A stretch of DNA of 9,650 nt from Saprospiraceae bacterium (GCA_027009605.1 JALVCY010000428.1:1-9650); one strand, 5' to 3'. Positions 1-5,416 are shown, numbered from the stretch's first letter. The notes: generated by a model not told the origin, from the letters alone. Numbers and translations: made by a program.

Positions 1-28
1 AAGTTGAAAAGGGGGAGGAAGATGATTT

Positions 29-109
29 CCCGCAGATGTTCGCAGATTTAACCCCGCAGATTCCCGCAGATGTTTCCCGCAGATGTTCGCAGATTTAACC
101 CCGCAGATT
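29..109. repeat. CGCAGAT phrase repeat with a 34 bp direct duplication
   Basis: The heptamer CGCAGAT occurs at 31, 41, 55, 65, 78, 88 and 102, with an eighth copy at 186. Positions 29-62 and 76-109 are the same 34 bp (three CGCAGAT units joined by GTT and TTAACCC), so a block was duplicated with a period of 47 bp. There is no reading frame of note here. The block lies downstream of the psd operon. Function is unknown; similar phrase repeats are common in Bacteroidota intergenic DNA. Confidence 0.9.
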
Positions 110-126
110 TTTTTCTTTCTTGGCAA

Positions 127-180
127 CTCACTACTCATCTCTCACTACTCACTACTCATCTCTCACTACTCACCGCTCAT
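127..180. repeat. CTCACTACTCAT short-period repeat
   Basis: This pyrimidine-rich tract is built from CTCACTA, CTCAT and CTCTCACTA units, repeated with small variations over about 54 bp. It has no coding potential. It sits directly after the CGCAGAT block and before the TTRACCC block, so three different short-period repeats stand side by side. Confidence 0.85.
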
Positions 181-209
181 CTTCCCGCAGATTTCTTTCT
201 AGGATGCCT

Positions 210-238
210 TTAACCCTTGACCCTTGACCCTTAACCTT
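210..238. repeat. TTRACCC heptamer array
   Basis: Four consecutive heptamers read TTAACCC, TTGACCC, TTGACCC and TTAACCT, a strict 7 bp period. The array ends just before the psd stop codon on the opposite strand. It resembles a telomere-like heptamer but is only about 30 bp long and internal, so no telomeric role is implied. Confidence 0.8.
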
Positions 239-241
239 TAC

Positions 242-889
242 TTAAATCTCAGCAATAACGGTATTAATCCCTTTGACCTTGTCTCCGATTTTGACATTGA
301 TTTTGGCGGTAATAGGTAAGAAGATGTCCACTCTGGAGCCTAATTTGATAAAACCGAGCTCTGTACCTTGGATGACTCGTTCTCCGATGTCAAGGTAGTT
401 GCGGATACGGCGAGCCATGATGCCGGCGATTTGTTGAATGACGACTTCGGCGCTGTCTGTTTGAACGATGACGCGCATTCGCTCATTGTCGGAAGATGAT
501 TTGGGATGCCAAGCAGGCAGATGTTTGCCCGGGAAATAGTTTCTGGCACTGACGATGCCGTTTACGGGACTCCAATTGACATGTACATTAAAAGGAGACA
601 TAAAGATGGAGACTTGAAGTTTTTTCTCTCCAAACTCTTCCATTTCTACTTCTTCGATAACCACTACTTTGCCGTCAGCAGGGGCGTAAACCAAATTATC
701 TTCAATGACTGCCGGAATTCGGGTCGGATGACGAAAGAAACGAACAATCATAACGGCAATAATCGCACAGGCCACTCCAAATACCCAAGCGGTACGGTAG
801 GGCAGCCGGCTAAATGATAGCCAAGTAATCAGGGATAAACCCAACAGACCAATTAAAATGGTTGTAAATCCTTCTTTATGTATTTTCAT
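242..889 (-). CDS. psd: phosphatidylserine decarboxylase family protein (short, pyruvoyl-dependent)
   Basis: The 215-residue product fits the short bacterial PS decarboxylase family, which converts phosphatidylserine to phosphatidylethanolamine at the inner membrane. Two hydrophobic segments near residues 8-25 and 34-50 anchor it. The APADG motif is at 69-73, the SPFNVHVNWSPVNG block at 98-111 and the self-cleavage motif L-G-S-R at 183-186. In this family the precursor is cut between Gly184 and Ser185, and the serine becomes the pyruvoyl cofactor. The short family often has GSR rather than the LGST of E. coli Psd. The start is an ATG and the length is normal. It lies last in the operon, 86 bp after cdsA. 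A related archaetidylserine decarboxylase role is possible, but the bacterial context favours PE synthesis. Confidence 0.95.
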   Translation of the reverse strand: MKIHKEGFTTILIGLLGLSLITWLSFSRLPYRTAWVFGVACAIIAVMIVRFFRHPTRIPAVIEDNLVYAPADGKVVVIEEVEMEEFGEKKLQVSIFMSPFNVHVNWSPVNGIVSARNYFPGKHLPAWHPKSSSDNERMRVIVQTDSAEVVIQQIAGIMARRIRNYLDIGERVIQGTELGFIKLGSRVDIFLPITAKINVKIGDKVKGINTVIAEI

Positions 890-975
890 TCAGTTGATTT
901 GTTAGCGTTTTTTAACTACTAAAGAGATAAAATTGTTCTCGAAAGTGGCACAAGATACGTTTTTTTTGGGAATAA

Positions 976-1791
976 TTATATAAAATAGTAAAAATATAAG
1001 AAAATCGCCGGAATAACAAACTGAAAGGCATCAAAGCGATCTAATACACCGCCATGTCCGGGCATCAACGAGCCGGAGTCTTTTACGTCGGCTCGACGCT
1101 TTAATAACGACTCTATCAAGTCTCCAAGTATGCCTAATGAACTAATAAACCCGATGATGAGCCATTGTTGCTTAGAATAGTCCACCAAAAAAGCCGCCAA
1201 AATCTGTGATGTGAGTAAAGTGGCGACCACGCCCCCGAAAAGGCCTTCCCAAGTTTTTTTCGGGGAAATTTTTGGCGCAAGCAAATGCCTTCCCAATAAA
1301 ACACCGGTAAAATAGGCTCCGGTATCATTGAGCCACACCAATAATAATAGGCCTAAAACCAGCCAAGGTTGATAGAATCCTTGCCAATAGGCCATCTCCA
1401 CCAACAGGACATAGGGCAGGGCGATATAGACATAGCTTAAGACGACTGTCCCCAGATTTTTGACGGGGTCTTTACTTTCGTAAAAAAGTTCCAACATATA
1501 GAATAGCATCAAAAAGGGAATCAGTAAAACGACATAATCCGTTGGAGACCAGTGGGTTAGGCCAAGATTTAGCTTTTGTGCAAAGACGAAAAGGAGCGGA
1601 CTGACTCCACAAAAAATAGCCAAAATTTGACGAAAGTCTCGACGACCTTCATATTGTGCCAATGTGAAAAACTCCAAGTAACTCATCACAACAATAAAGA
1701 GAATCAAGGCCAAAAAGGCATATTCACCACCAAAAATCCCCAGCGCCATGACCAGGACAAAAAATAGAGCCGTAATGATTCTTTCACGCAT
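976..1791 (-). CDS. cdsA: phosphatidate cytidylyltransferase
   Basis: CdsA makes CDP-diacylglycerol from phosphatidic acid and CTP, the branch point for all bacterial phospholipids. The 271-residue protein is normal length and almost wholly hydrophobic, with multiple membrane helices. The family signature is complete near the C-terminus, residues 228-254: S-L-L-K-R-R, then K-D, then P-G-H-G-G and D-R-F-D. Two further conserved stretches are W-L-N-D-T-G-A-Y at 153-160 and S-P-K-K-T-W-E-G at 176-183. It starts at an ATG 17 bp after the stop of the DoxX-type gene and precedes psd, so all three are probably cotranscribed. The psd and cdsA products act in the same lipid pathway; the intermediate PS synthase is not in this window. 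Confidence 0.97.
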   Translation of the reverse strand: MRERIITALFFVLVMALGIFGGEYAFLALILFIVVMSYLEFFTLAQYEGRRDFRQILAIFCGVSPLLFVFAQKLNLGLTHWSPTDYVVLLIPFLMLFYMLELFYESKDPVKNLGTVVLSYVYIALPYVLLVEMAYWQGFYQPWLVLGLLLLVWLNDTGAYFTGVLLGRHLLAPKISPKKTWEGLFGGVVATLLTSQILAAFLVDYSKQQWLIIGFISSLGILGDLIESLLKRRADVKDSGSLMPGHGGVLDRFDAFQFVIPAIFLYFYYFI

Positions 1792-1808
1792 TCAGTTGGT
1801 ATTAGTGC

Positions 1809-2222
1809 CTAGCGGACTTTGGTCGTAGCAAAGAGCTTTTTGATGGCATATCGCCCGCTTTTGTGGACAGCAATAATAAACAATCCGCCGGTAATAGCCA
1901 AATTAGCCATGAATATTTGCAATTCACTATGGTAGGCTGCCCCCTGAAAGCGCCAAAATGGATGGATAATCAGAGTCATGGGAATCCAAAAAAGCAACAG
2001 CAAAATCGCTCCAAAACGAATCCGATACCCAAATCCCACCAAAAGCGAGCCAAAAATGAGCAGAAAAATCGCTCCGGATAACCAAAAGTTTTGCTGCCAA
2101 GTGATGTGATACTCCGTCATCTGGACTTTCATCGCCTTAAAATGGATTAAATATTCGATGCCTTGAACAAAAAAGAAAAAAGCAATGAGTAAACGCCCCA
2201 ACAAGTCGTATATGTCCTTCAT
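1809..2222 (-). CDS. DoxX-like membrane protein
   Basis: A 137-residue four-helix membrane protein (from the ATG at 2222). Helices lie near residues 5-25, 47-66, 69-88 and 103-120. The N-terminal L-G-R-L-L-I-A helix followed by a short loop, and an H-P-F-W segment near residue 87, resemble the DoxX/SURF4 family, whose members are membrane proteins linked to redox or quinone chemistry; a specific role cannot be read here. An upstream in-frame TTG (2246) would give 145 residues, but it overlaps a good -7 promoter box, so I reject it. ATG 2228 is also possible. ATG 2222 has AAAGG about 5 bp upstream. First gene of the cdsA-psd operon. Confidence 0.78.
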   Translation of the reverse strand: MKDIYDLLGRLLIAFFFFVQGIEYLIHFKAMKVQMTEYHITWQQNFWLSGAIFLLIFGSLLVGFGYRIRFGAILLLLFWIPMTLIIHPFWRFQGAAYHSELQIFMANLAITGGLFIIAVHKSGRYAIKKLFATTKVR

Positions 2223-2243
2223 AATCATCCTTTGGTTGTCGGA

Positions 2244-2251
2244 CAAAGATA
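2244..2251 (-). promoter_or_regulatory. Bacteroidota -7 promoter element of the DoxX-cdsA-psd operon
   Basis: Read on the minus strand the sequence is TATCTTTG, an exact match to the Bacteroidota -7 consensus TAnnTTTG. It lies 21 bp upstream of the ATG at 2222, so the leader would be short. I see no clear TTTG -33 box at the usual distance, so the call rests on one element and its position. Confidence 0.5.
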
Positions 2252-2285
2252 GCGATTAATGTTTAGATGGTTGGTTTTTAGACTG

Positions 2286-2301
2286 AACTTTCCCAAAAGT
2301 T
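2286..2301. repeat. AACTTTCCCAAAAGTT near-palindrome, copy 1
   Basis: This 16 bp imperfect palindrome (AACTTT-CCC-AAAAGTT) recurs as AACTTTCCAAAAGTT at 2726-2740 and AGCTTTCCAAAAGTT at 2749-2763. Half of it (AACTTTCCC) is at 4014. It lies upstream of the DoxX-cdsA-psd promoter. Role unknown. Confidence 0.6.
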
Positions 2302-2353
2302 AAGGGTTTTCTTATGAAAAACAAACTTCTGTAGTCAAAATCAAGCTTTGGTA

Positions 2354-2468
2354 ATACTTCTTAGTGTATTCTAAAGTGACCTAAGTGGTAAGGAGAATGA
2401 AAAGCCTAACCACTAAGTTCACGAAGCAAACACTAAGGATTCACTAAGATGTTGATTGTCAATAAGTT
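2354..2468. repeat. ACTAAG-family inverted repeat element, copy C1
   Basis: An imperfect hairpin. The left arm carries CTTAGTG, CTAAAGTGA and CCTAAGTGGTAAGG; the right arm carries CCTAACCACTAAG, ACACTAAGG and TTCACTAAG. The arms meet at about 2391-2405. The element ends with a TTGATTGTCAA palindrome (2452-2462). It aligns along its length, in reverse orientation, with 4737-4870, with an internal gap of a few bases. No gene overlaps it. Confidence 0.85.
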
Positions 2469-2500
2469 ATGGCTATTTCATTTTTTTGATTATCAAGTTT

Positions 2501-2563
2501 TGAGTTTACTCCGAATAATTGGAAGTTAGAATTTTGCTTCTGCGACGGCAAAATTTTATTTGG
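2501..2563 (+). repeat. half copy of the modular A-B repeat
   Basis: Module A (TGAGTTTACTCCGAA, 2501-2515) is followed 29-34 bp later by module B (CAAAATTTTATTTGG, 2549-2563). The same two modules at a similar spacing form the left arm of the complete inverted element at 4976-5150. Here no right arm follows; instead, the T9SS domain remnant begins 11 bp after module B. Confidence 0.75.
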
Positions 2564-2573
2564 ATTCTTTCGA

Positions 2574-2744
2574 GCTGATGTATTGCGCATTTATAATGCG
2601 GCCGGCCAACCGGTTTATGGGCAAAAATTGGATTCAGGCTTATTGTATTTGGATGTCCACCTTTTGCCGAAAGGTAATTATTATCTGATGGTTGAGCAAA
2701 CACTCTTGCGAGAAAAACGAGTGGTAACTTTCCAAAAGTTTTGA
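2574..2744 (+). pseudogene. C-terminal remnant of a T9SS type A sorting-domain protein
   Basis: Read from 2574, the frame gives about 56 residues ending at TGA 2742-2744. They include R-I-Y-N-A-A-G-Q-P-V-Y, then L-D-S-G, then L-L-P-K-G-N-Y-Y-L-M-V. This is the classic second half of the type A C-terminal domain that targets proteins for type IX secretion in Bacteroidota: I-Y-N-x-x-G-Q-x-V, then L-P-x-G-x-Y-x-x-x-V. The frame stays open upstream to 2490, but residues before Ala-Asp-Val are repeat sequence (modules A and B), there is no ATG, and the N-terminal half of the domain and the passenger are missing. The last codons, encoding T-F-Q-K, lie inside an AACTTTCCAAAAGTT repeat, so even the end may be altered. 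I read it as the tail of a lost cargo gene. Confidence 0.75.
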
Positions 2745-2760
2745 ACTTAGCTTTCCAAAA

Positions 2761-2783
2761 GTTGAGTTCACTCCGAAAAGTCC
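2761..2783 (+). repeat. module A copy (GTTGAGTTCACTCCGAAAAG)
   Basis: This is the fullest single copy of module A. It directly follows two CTTTCCAAAAGTT copies and continues into TCCAC, as does the reverse copy at 5128-5150. It is unpaired in this spot; the nearest partner is the half element at 2501, in direct orientation across the T9SS remnant. Confidence 0.75.
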
Positions 2784-2806
2784 ACAACTCAAAGCTCACA
2801 CAGAAA

Positions 2807-2876
2807 GCACTAAGATTGCACTAATACGTCTTAGTGTAATCTTAGTGCAAAACTCAGTGTCCTAAGTGGTTAGGCG
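2807..2876. repeat. ACTAAG-family hairpin, copy C2
   Basis: Positions 2807-2824 (starting GCACTAAGATT) pair with 2831-2848 (ending AATCTTAGTGC) at 17 of 18 bases around a 6 nt loop TACGTC. The tail to 2876 contains CCTAAGTGGTTAGGC, the same phrase found in C1 and C3. No run of T follows, so it is not a typical intrinsic terminator. Confidence 0.85.
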
Positions 2877-3104
2877 CATTTAAAAAGGAGTATTTTTTCG
2901 CTGAATTGTAACTAAAAACACAAAATAACAGCGCTGAATAATTCTATTTAATGGTATAGAGAACTGATATAAGAAATTGCTGATCTAAATGCTTGTAAAC
3001 GGATAAAAAGCTGTGCCTAAGGTGTTTATGTATTTTGGGAAAGGATGTTTTTTGTGGGAGTTAAGTTTTTGAATAAGTTGCGTGTGATTAAGAAAAAAGA
3101 AAAA
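2877..3104. other. AT-rich leader region of the lipoprotein gene
   Basis: This 228 bp AT-rich stretch holds no repeat from the families around it. I looked for a TAnnTTTG -7 box and found only near matches (TATTTTGG at about 3030), so no promoter is called. An in-frame GTG/ATG extension to 3045 exists upstream of the chosen lipoprotein start. Confidence 0.5.
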
Positions 3105-3725
3105 ATGAAACCCAAATTAATAATTGGAATATTGCTCATTTTGATTTTGGGGTCTTGTAATTCAGGATACCAAAAAGAGAATAATAAATGGGTTTGGATT
3201 TCGTACGATGAAGCTGTCGGGAAGAGAATAAGTCAAATAGACGAACACGATGTCAAAACTTTCAAAATTTTAAGAAGTAGCAATTATGCAGTTGATAAGA
3301 ATTCTGTTTTTTATGTCGGAAGAAAAATTAAAGATGCCGACCCAAATAGTTTTGAAGTGATAAATCAAAGTGGCTATTCAAAAGATAAAGAATTTGTTTT
3401 TCTTGATGATAAAAAAGTGATTTTTGCAAATCCAAATACATTTAAGGTGTTAGAGTTTCCTTATTCAAAAGACGATGAAAATCTATTTTGTGGAACTATT
3501 CCTTTAGAAATCAATAAAGATGAAGTGGAAGAATTTCAAGTAACTAATGAAGATAAATTAATGTCCGGAACGAAATCAAGTTTTTTACTATCTTATTTCA
3601 TAGAAAGGAATCCAGATTATGAGTGGCTTGATACTTTGGGAATCAATGGAGTAATTGTTGGTGAATGGGCAACTGGAAAAACAAATGGTAAGAAATTCAT
3701 AGGATTTAAAGAATTGAAAGAATGA
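3105..3725 (+). CDS. DKNYY-repeat lipoprotein
   Basis: A 206-residue predicted lipoprotein. The ATG at 3105 is chosen because it puts a lipoprotein signal at the very N-terminus: K-P-K, a hydrophobic run to residue 15, then L-G-S-C with the lipidated cysteine at 18. An in-frame ATG 60 bp upstream would bury that signal behind 20 mostly basic residues. The body has at least two DKNYY-type units: Y-A-V-D-K-N-S-V-F-Y with D-A-D-P-N-S-F at 61-83, and Y-S-K-D-K-E-F-V-F with A-N-P-N-T-F at 91-113. A weaker third starts at 120 (Y-S-K-D-D-E-N-L-F). These units are known from surface proteins of unknown function in Bacteroidota and Fusobacteria. The coding AT content is higher than that of the flanking metabolic genes, and the gene sits inside the repeat island, which suggests an accessory gene. 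No partner gene adjoins it. Confidence 0.85.
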   Translation: MKPKLIIGILLILILGSCNSGYQKENNKWVWISYDEAVGKRISQIDEHDVKTFKILRSSNYAVDKNSVFYVGRKIKDADPNSFEVINQSGYSKDKEFVFLDDKKVIFANPNTFKVLEFPYSKDDENLFCGTIPLEINKDEVEEFQVTNEDKLMSGTKSSFLLSYFIERNPDYEWLDTLGINGVIVGEWATGKTNGKKFIGFKELKE

Positions 3726-3819
3726 AAACCACAGACAACAATGTGTCGCACATTAGACTTGCTATCACTGTGTTCACTGGTTTCACTAGGCGATGACCAC
3801 ATATTTGAAAAATGACAAC

Positions 3820-4062
3820 ATTGAGTTCACTCCTAAAAGTATTCTGATGTAAAACCACCAAATTTTATTCTGTTTGGGAATTTTGTTCAATCGTTCAACT
3901 GTTCAACTGTTCAATCGAAAGTGCTGAAAATCAACTAGTTATGTGCAATCAGTTGAACGATTGAACGCTTGAACAATTGAACAGAAAGCATGTATCCAGA
4001 ATAAAATATGGCAACTTTCCCAGCTATTTCAAAAAAACGACTTTCGGAGCAAACTCATCAAT
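3820..4062. repeat. modular inverted-repeat element 1 (A-B-GTTCAA array, mirrored)
   Basis: Left arm: module A 3820-3840, module B 3857-3872, four GTTCAA units at 3885, 3893, 3901 and 3909 (8 bp period). Right arm in mirror order: four TTGAAC units at 3953, 3961, 3969 and 3977, inverted B at 3996-4011, inverted A at 4039-4062. The loop is about 33 nt. Arms are imperfect, but the module order and octamer period are kept. It fills nearly the whole gap before the gene at 4086, so that gene's promoter would lie within or overlap it. It has no coding capacity and looks like a MITE-like or palindromic intergenic element. Confidence 0.8.
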
Positions 4063-4085
4063 AAATAGAAACAAACCAATTTGGC

Positions 4086-4502
4086 ATGAAATCGAAATTG
4101 AAAGAATCATTAGTATTTGCAATAAAACCAATATTGCTAGCTAGCATGATATTTTTTTTACTGTTCTTTTTAAATAACAGATTCACGTATGCAGAAATTT
4201 ATGCACCACCATTTTATCAATACCCAACCTACTACTTGAAGCGGGTTGGCAAGCCTAGTGAAATTTGCAAAAGAAAGAAGTTTAAAGAAATGATAGAGGC
4301 CATTATTCTTCAGAAATATCTTGATACTGAACTAGCGCAGCTTCGACAAATGAACTTTTCAATTGTTTTCTTTAATAGAAGAATGAAAATGGTAAAGACA
4401 CGCCAGTATGGTGTGTTTCCATATATTTCCGCAAATGTAAAAATTACTTCACCCAAGATAGCTGAAGTAACTGTTTTTTATCGAGACAAAAAAGGAAAAT
4501 AA
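4086..4502 (+). CDS. hypothetical protein with one N-terminal membrane segment
   Basis: A 138-residue protein I do not recognise. A basic N-terminus (K-S-K-L-K) is followed by a hydrophobic helix at about 9-29, either an uncleaved anchor or a signal peptide that might be cut after T-Y-A (36). The rest is basic and Tyr-rich (Y39, Y44, Y46, Y49, Y50) with a probable helix at 62-90 and a C-terminal strand region T-S-P-K-I-A-E-V-T-V-F-Y-R at 121-133. It has a low GC content and stands alone between inverted-repeat elements. After its TAA the same frame stays open for 44 more codons with protein-like content (see 4503-4637), so the protein may be a shortened form of a longer ancestor. The start is the first ATG; no ribosome binding site is evident. 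Confidence 0.62.
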   Translation: MKSKLKESLVFAIKPILLASMIFFLLFFLNNRFTYAEIYAPPFYQYPTYYLKRVGKPSEICKRKKFKEMIEAIILQKYLDTELAQLRQMNFSIVFFNRRMKMVKTRQYGVFPYISANVKITSPKIAEVTVFYRDKKGK

Positions 4503-4637
4503 CGATTGGCCTATACAGAAATTATTGACTACACCGGAAGAATTCCGCCGTTAACGCATAGGATTAATGCAAATGCTACGTCTAAAAATGGGGGCAGTCG
4601 GGTTTTGTCCCCATTGACCCTTTTCGATTATTTGTAA
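4503..4637 (+). pseudogene. possible in-frame continuation after the stop of the preceding gene
   Basis: Directly after the TAA at 4500-4502 the same frame reads 44 sense codons to TAA 4635-4637. The first stretch reads R-L-A-Y-T-E-I-I-D-Y-T-G-R-I-P-P. Joined to the end of the preceding protein (F-Y-R-D-K-K-G-K) it makes a plausible beta-strand-turn-strand continuation. There is no start codon except a TTG at 4506. It could be the cut-off tail of the gene above after a nonsense mutation, or chance open frame. Confidence 0.3.
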
Positions 4638-4736
4638 TGGGCGTAAGTTTCTAGGAAAAATTAGCGGGTGGCTAAATAGTTACAAAATAATAAATATCTT
4701 AGACCGGGAGTAAAAAATTGCACAAAAAGGCGGTAT

Positions 4737-4870
4737 TCAACTTGTTGATAATCAATACCTTAGTGAATTCTTAGTGGCAACTTCGTGTCCTTAGTGGTTA
4801 GGCGTTACATTTTTCCTTACCACTAAGTTCACTTTAGATAACACTAAGTTTACACTAAGAAACTTTACAA
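4737..4870. repeat. ACTAAG-family inverted repeat element, copy C3
   Basis: This is the reverse-orientation partner of 2354-2468. It opens with the palindrome TTGATAATCAA (4745-4755), then CCTTAGTGAATTCTTAGTGG and TTAGTGGTTAGGC. A short loop at about 4804-4815 follows, then the mirror arm CCTTACCACTAAG, AACACTAAG and TACACTAAGA. Both the internal hairpin and the order of flanking phrases match C1. The 100 bp between 4638 and 4737 show nothing recognisable. Confidence 0.85.
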
Positions 4871-4975
4871 ATTCTTGGTATTGGGCTGCTAAAATTCGGG
4901 TAAGAAATAATGCACACATAGACTAACATATTATAAAAATCTTCTTTCGTTCACTCTGTTGAACAGTTGAACAGT

Positions 4976-5150
4976 GGGGTCACTCCGAAAAGTCGAGTGC
5001 AGTGGTTTGTTCTTAAGCCCACAAAATTTTATTTGGTTTCTCTTTGAAAACCTTTCCACTGCCGATAGCTATCGGGAGTATGGTCACCAAATAAAATTTT
5101 GTTCCGTGCTTTAATTTCTGGCAGAGTGGACTTTTCGGAGCAGGCTCAAC
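4976..5150. repeat. modular inverted-repeat element 2 (A-B, mirrored, with central palindrome)
   Basis: Module A at 4976-4995 and B at 5021-5037 (ACAAAATTTTATTTGGT) are mirrored by inverted B at 5086-5102 and inverted A at 5128-5150. Spacing between A and B is about 25 bp in both arms. B and its mirror match over 17 bp. A perfect 14 bp palindrome, CCGATAGCTATCGG (5062-5075), lies in the centre. Two TTGAAC units (4959-4972) abut the left end. No open frame of note is present. Confidence 0.82.
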
Positions 5151-5157
5151 AAAACAT

Positions 5158-5215
5158 CCCAACAGAATAAAATTTAGTGGTTTTGCATCAGAATACTTTT
5201 AGGAGTAAACTCAAC
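5158..5215 (-). repeat. 58 bp inverted copy of 3820-3878
   Basis: The reverse complement of 5158-5215 matches 3820-3878 with about four substitutions and one single-base gap, including module A, the linker TATTCTGATG, and module B. It is far closer to that arm than the arms of either element are to each other. The two copies face each other across 1.3 kb that contains the unknown gene at 4086-4502. Confidence 0.88.
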
Positions 5216-5337
5216 GGTGTATCGGTGTAACGGCATAACGGCTAGGCAGCCAAGAGAACGTCCCCCTTGAACGCCGAAGGCAACGAACGGTTTAGCGGTA
5301 CAACGGTGTAACGGTATAACGGCTAGGCAGCCAAGAG
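5215..5337. repeat. CGGTRTAA octamer arrays with 33 bp direct duplication
   Basis: At 5215-5246 four octamers run in register: CGGTGTAT, CGGTGTAA, CGGCATAA, CGGCTAGG. At 5296-5327 they recur as CGGTACAA, CGGTGTAA, CGGTATAA, CGGCTAGG. The 33 bp at 5224-5256 and 5305-5337 differ at one base, with a period of 81 bp. Both copies are followed by a TTGAACG unit with a mini-hairpin. Confidence 0.85.
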
Positions 5338-5408
5338 CCTACTCCTTGAACGCCGATGGCAGTTGAACGTCCGAAGGGCAATCTGAACGTGCAAAGCACA
5401 AATTGAAC
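5267..5408. repeat. TTGAAC array with three-nucleotide-loop mini-hairpins
   Basis: TTGAAC occurs at 5267, 5346, 5363 and 5403, with CTGAAC at 5383. After each of the first four of these in turn comes a tiny hairpin: GCCGAAGGC (5273-5281), GCCGATGGC (5352-5360), CCGAAGG (5371-5377), GTGCAAAGCAC (5389-5399). The stems differ in sequence but keep the form of 2-4 bp around a 3 nt loop. On the minus strand this array lies immediately after the stop of the small gene at 5417, so it may form its 3' untranslated region. Confidence 0.7.
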
Positions 5409-5416
5409 CCCGCAGG

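Noticed and set aside
210..238. TTRACCC heptamers as a telomere or replication origin element
   Set aside because: Only four units, internal to a chromosome-like gene context, with no DnaA boxes nearby.
2506..2799. A 97-codon minus-strand frame in the repeat island
   Set aside because: It is antisense to the T9SS domain remnant and runs through modules A and B; its composition shows no family features.
2404..2875. attC-like core sites (GCCTAAC at 2404, GTTAGGC at 2869 and 4797), suggesting an integron cassette array
   Set aside because: The cores are part of the ACTAAG repeat phrases, are not placed just after the two orphan genes at usual attC distances, and no integrase gene is visible.
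3740..3754. Hairpin AATGTG-TCG-CACATT just after the lipoprotein stop as an intrinsic terminator
   Set aside because: The stem is short and AT-rich and no T run follows; structure alone is too weak.
3885..5408. CRISPR-like array from the regularly spaced GTTCAA/TTGAAC units
   Set aside because: Repeat units are 6 bp with 2 bp gaps or irregular spacing, far from the 23-50 bp repeats and 30-40 bp spacers of CRISPR, and there are no cas genes.
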